Shown here piece by piece: positions 5,811 through 6,499 of a DNA stretch of 6,499 nt. This stretch comes from Micavibrio_B sp964633355. Lineage in GTDB: Bacteria > Pseudomonadota > Alphaproteobacteria > Micavibrionales > Micavibrionaceae. A model generated the notes under the pieces. The model was not told where the DNA came from, ran no database searches, and was given only the letters and a program-made list of their open reading frames with translations. Numbering within the stretch: the first letter of the stretch is position 1; each line of letters opens with the position of its first letter. Where the stretch lies: positions 1 through 6,499 of the forward strand of contig CAZWGO010000035.1 of the NCBI GenBank assembly GCA_964633355.1, written 5' to 3'. The position numbers were made by a program, and so were the translations under genes.

Positions 5811-6499
5811 TTATTTATTTATCAGAGCGTAATAATCCTTTTTCATTTTTGCAAACTTTCTGCCTTCATTGCCATCCAGGAAACCTAAAAACACAACATA
5901 ACTTATAAAATGAATAAGTTGAGGGCGAAACCTGCTGTGGCGCAGCATTTTCTTTGCGCAGTTGCGAAATAATTTTGGATCGTCGGGCCAAGCATTTTTC
6001 TCATTCATGCCCTGCTCCCATCTTGCATATTTATGATGACGGAATTCCCATGCACGTTGGTCGTCCAGCGCATCATGAATAAAATATGATTTTAATTCAC
6101 CAATCGAACAATTGTTTGCATCGGCTTTTATAATTGGTTGATAATGACCTTCTATTTCTCCCATACCTGGAATATCAAGATCGTCAATAAGCGGAAATTC
6201 GACTCTCGTCTTGTCGAATAAAACCAGTTTTTTATTTTGTAGTCCATGGCGCAAAATCTTGCCGTTCATCACATAACGCGATTTTATAAAATATCCGCAA
6301 TGCTCGGGCTCTTTGGAAAATAACTCATTCAGCTCATCTTTTAATTCATCTGTGAGGATTTCATCGGCATCGACAAACAAAACCCAATCATGTCGTAAAT
6401 CCAAATTGTCCAGACACCATTGGCGCTTCTTTGGATATTGCCTGTTCCAGATAAAATTGACAAAGTCGACACCATCGCGTTTGGCAATATCTGCTGTTT
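5811..6499 (-). CDS. family 2 glycosyltransferase, C-terminal part (WaaE/WcaA-like), 5' end outside window
   Basis: The frame stays open from the stop at 5811-5813 to the right edge, so the gene continues beyond it; 228 residues are visible. The visible part starts TADIAKRDGVDF and contains WNRQYPKKRQW, then DWVLFVDADEILTDEL, whose VDADE is the metal-binding DXD. Further motifs are a basic stretch (LQNKKLVLFDKTR), GHYQPI, and a C-terminal region FIHDALDDQRAWEFRHHKYARWEQ. This order (T.EIA...G, KKR.W, DADE, H..Y...E) is typical of the GT2 subgroup with LPS-core WaaE/KdtX-type and capsule transferases. Only the first strand and DGSxDGT-type motif are missing, lying outside. A short hydrophobic stretch near the end (FISYVVFLGFL) may touch the membrane. 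The TTG at 6402-6404 is not the start, since conserved sequence continues upstream of it. It precedes the small membrane protein by 16 bases in one operon. Confidence 0.88.
   Translation of the reverse strand, partial: TADIAKRDGVDFVNFIWNRQYPKKRQWCLDNLDLRHDWVLFVDADEILTDELKDELNELFSKEPEHCGYFIKSRYVMNGKILRHGLQNKKLVLFDKTRVEFPLIDDLDIPGMGEIEGHYQPIIKADANNCSIGELKSYFIHDALDDQRAWEFRHHKYARWEQGMNEKNAWPDDPKLFRNCAKKMLRHSRFRPQLIHFISYVVFLGFLDGNEGRKFAKMKKDYYALINK

Noticed and set aside
6402..6404. TTG as the start of the right-hand glycosyltransferase
   Set aside because: Family-typical sequence (WNRQYPKKRQW) continues upstream in the same frame to the window edge with no stop, so the gene is cut by the window and does not start here.

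Overview
The window looks like chromosomal DNA of an alphaproteobacterium. The main evidence is the 5' part of a 16S rRNA gene on the minus strand at the left edge. It has the universal 27F and EUB338 sites and the alphaproteobacterial 'GGACAATGGGCGAAAGCCTGATCCAGC' type of V3 entry. I cannot place it below class level. It does not closely match any genus I can recall with certainty, so a poorly described lineage is possible.

Layout. Bases 1-383 hold the first quarter of the 16S gene (minus). Bases 384 to about 880 are its leader and promoter region. The best promoter is TTGACA-17-TATAAG at 850-878, with an A/T-rich UP-like tract behind it. Two weaker TTGACT boxes with the same 17-base spacing follow further down the leader. 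The leader also has a boxA-like antitermination site and several hairpins. Bases 990-1160 are a short divergent intergenic stretch with a minus-strand terminator-like hairpin. On the plus strand there follow a DUF805 membrane protein (1178-1540) with its own terminator, a large SLBB-repeat polysaccharide export protein (1635-4115), a small protein resembling the head domain of tRNA nucleotidyltransferase/poly(A) polymerase (4184-4801), and a family 2 glycosyltransferase (4848-5588). Converging on these from the minus strand are a 69-residue single-span membrane protein (5585-5794) and, upstream of it in the same operon, the C-terminal part of a second family 2 glycosyltransferase (5811-6499, 5' end outside the window).

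From 1635 rightwards the window reads as one edge of a surface-polysaccharide locus. The glycosyltransferases would build the repeat unit at the cytoplasmic face of the inner membrane, and the SLBB protein would carry polymer through the periplasm and outer membrane. The usual partners (Wzx flippase, Wzy polymerase, Wzc/chain-length protein, initiating transferase) are not in the window and may lie to the right. The role of the nucleotidyltransferase-like protein among these genes is unexplained.

The observations most worth following are a 13-pair hairpin that buries both the ribosome binding site and the start codon of the plus-strand glycosyltransferase, the stand-alone nucleotidyltransferase head domain, the cysteine-free multi-SLBB export protein, and a possible tiny transcription unit between the rRNA promoter and the DUF805 gene. 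I saw no CRISPR array, insertion sequence, tRNA or clear new defence system.
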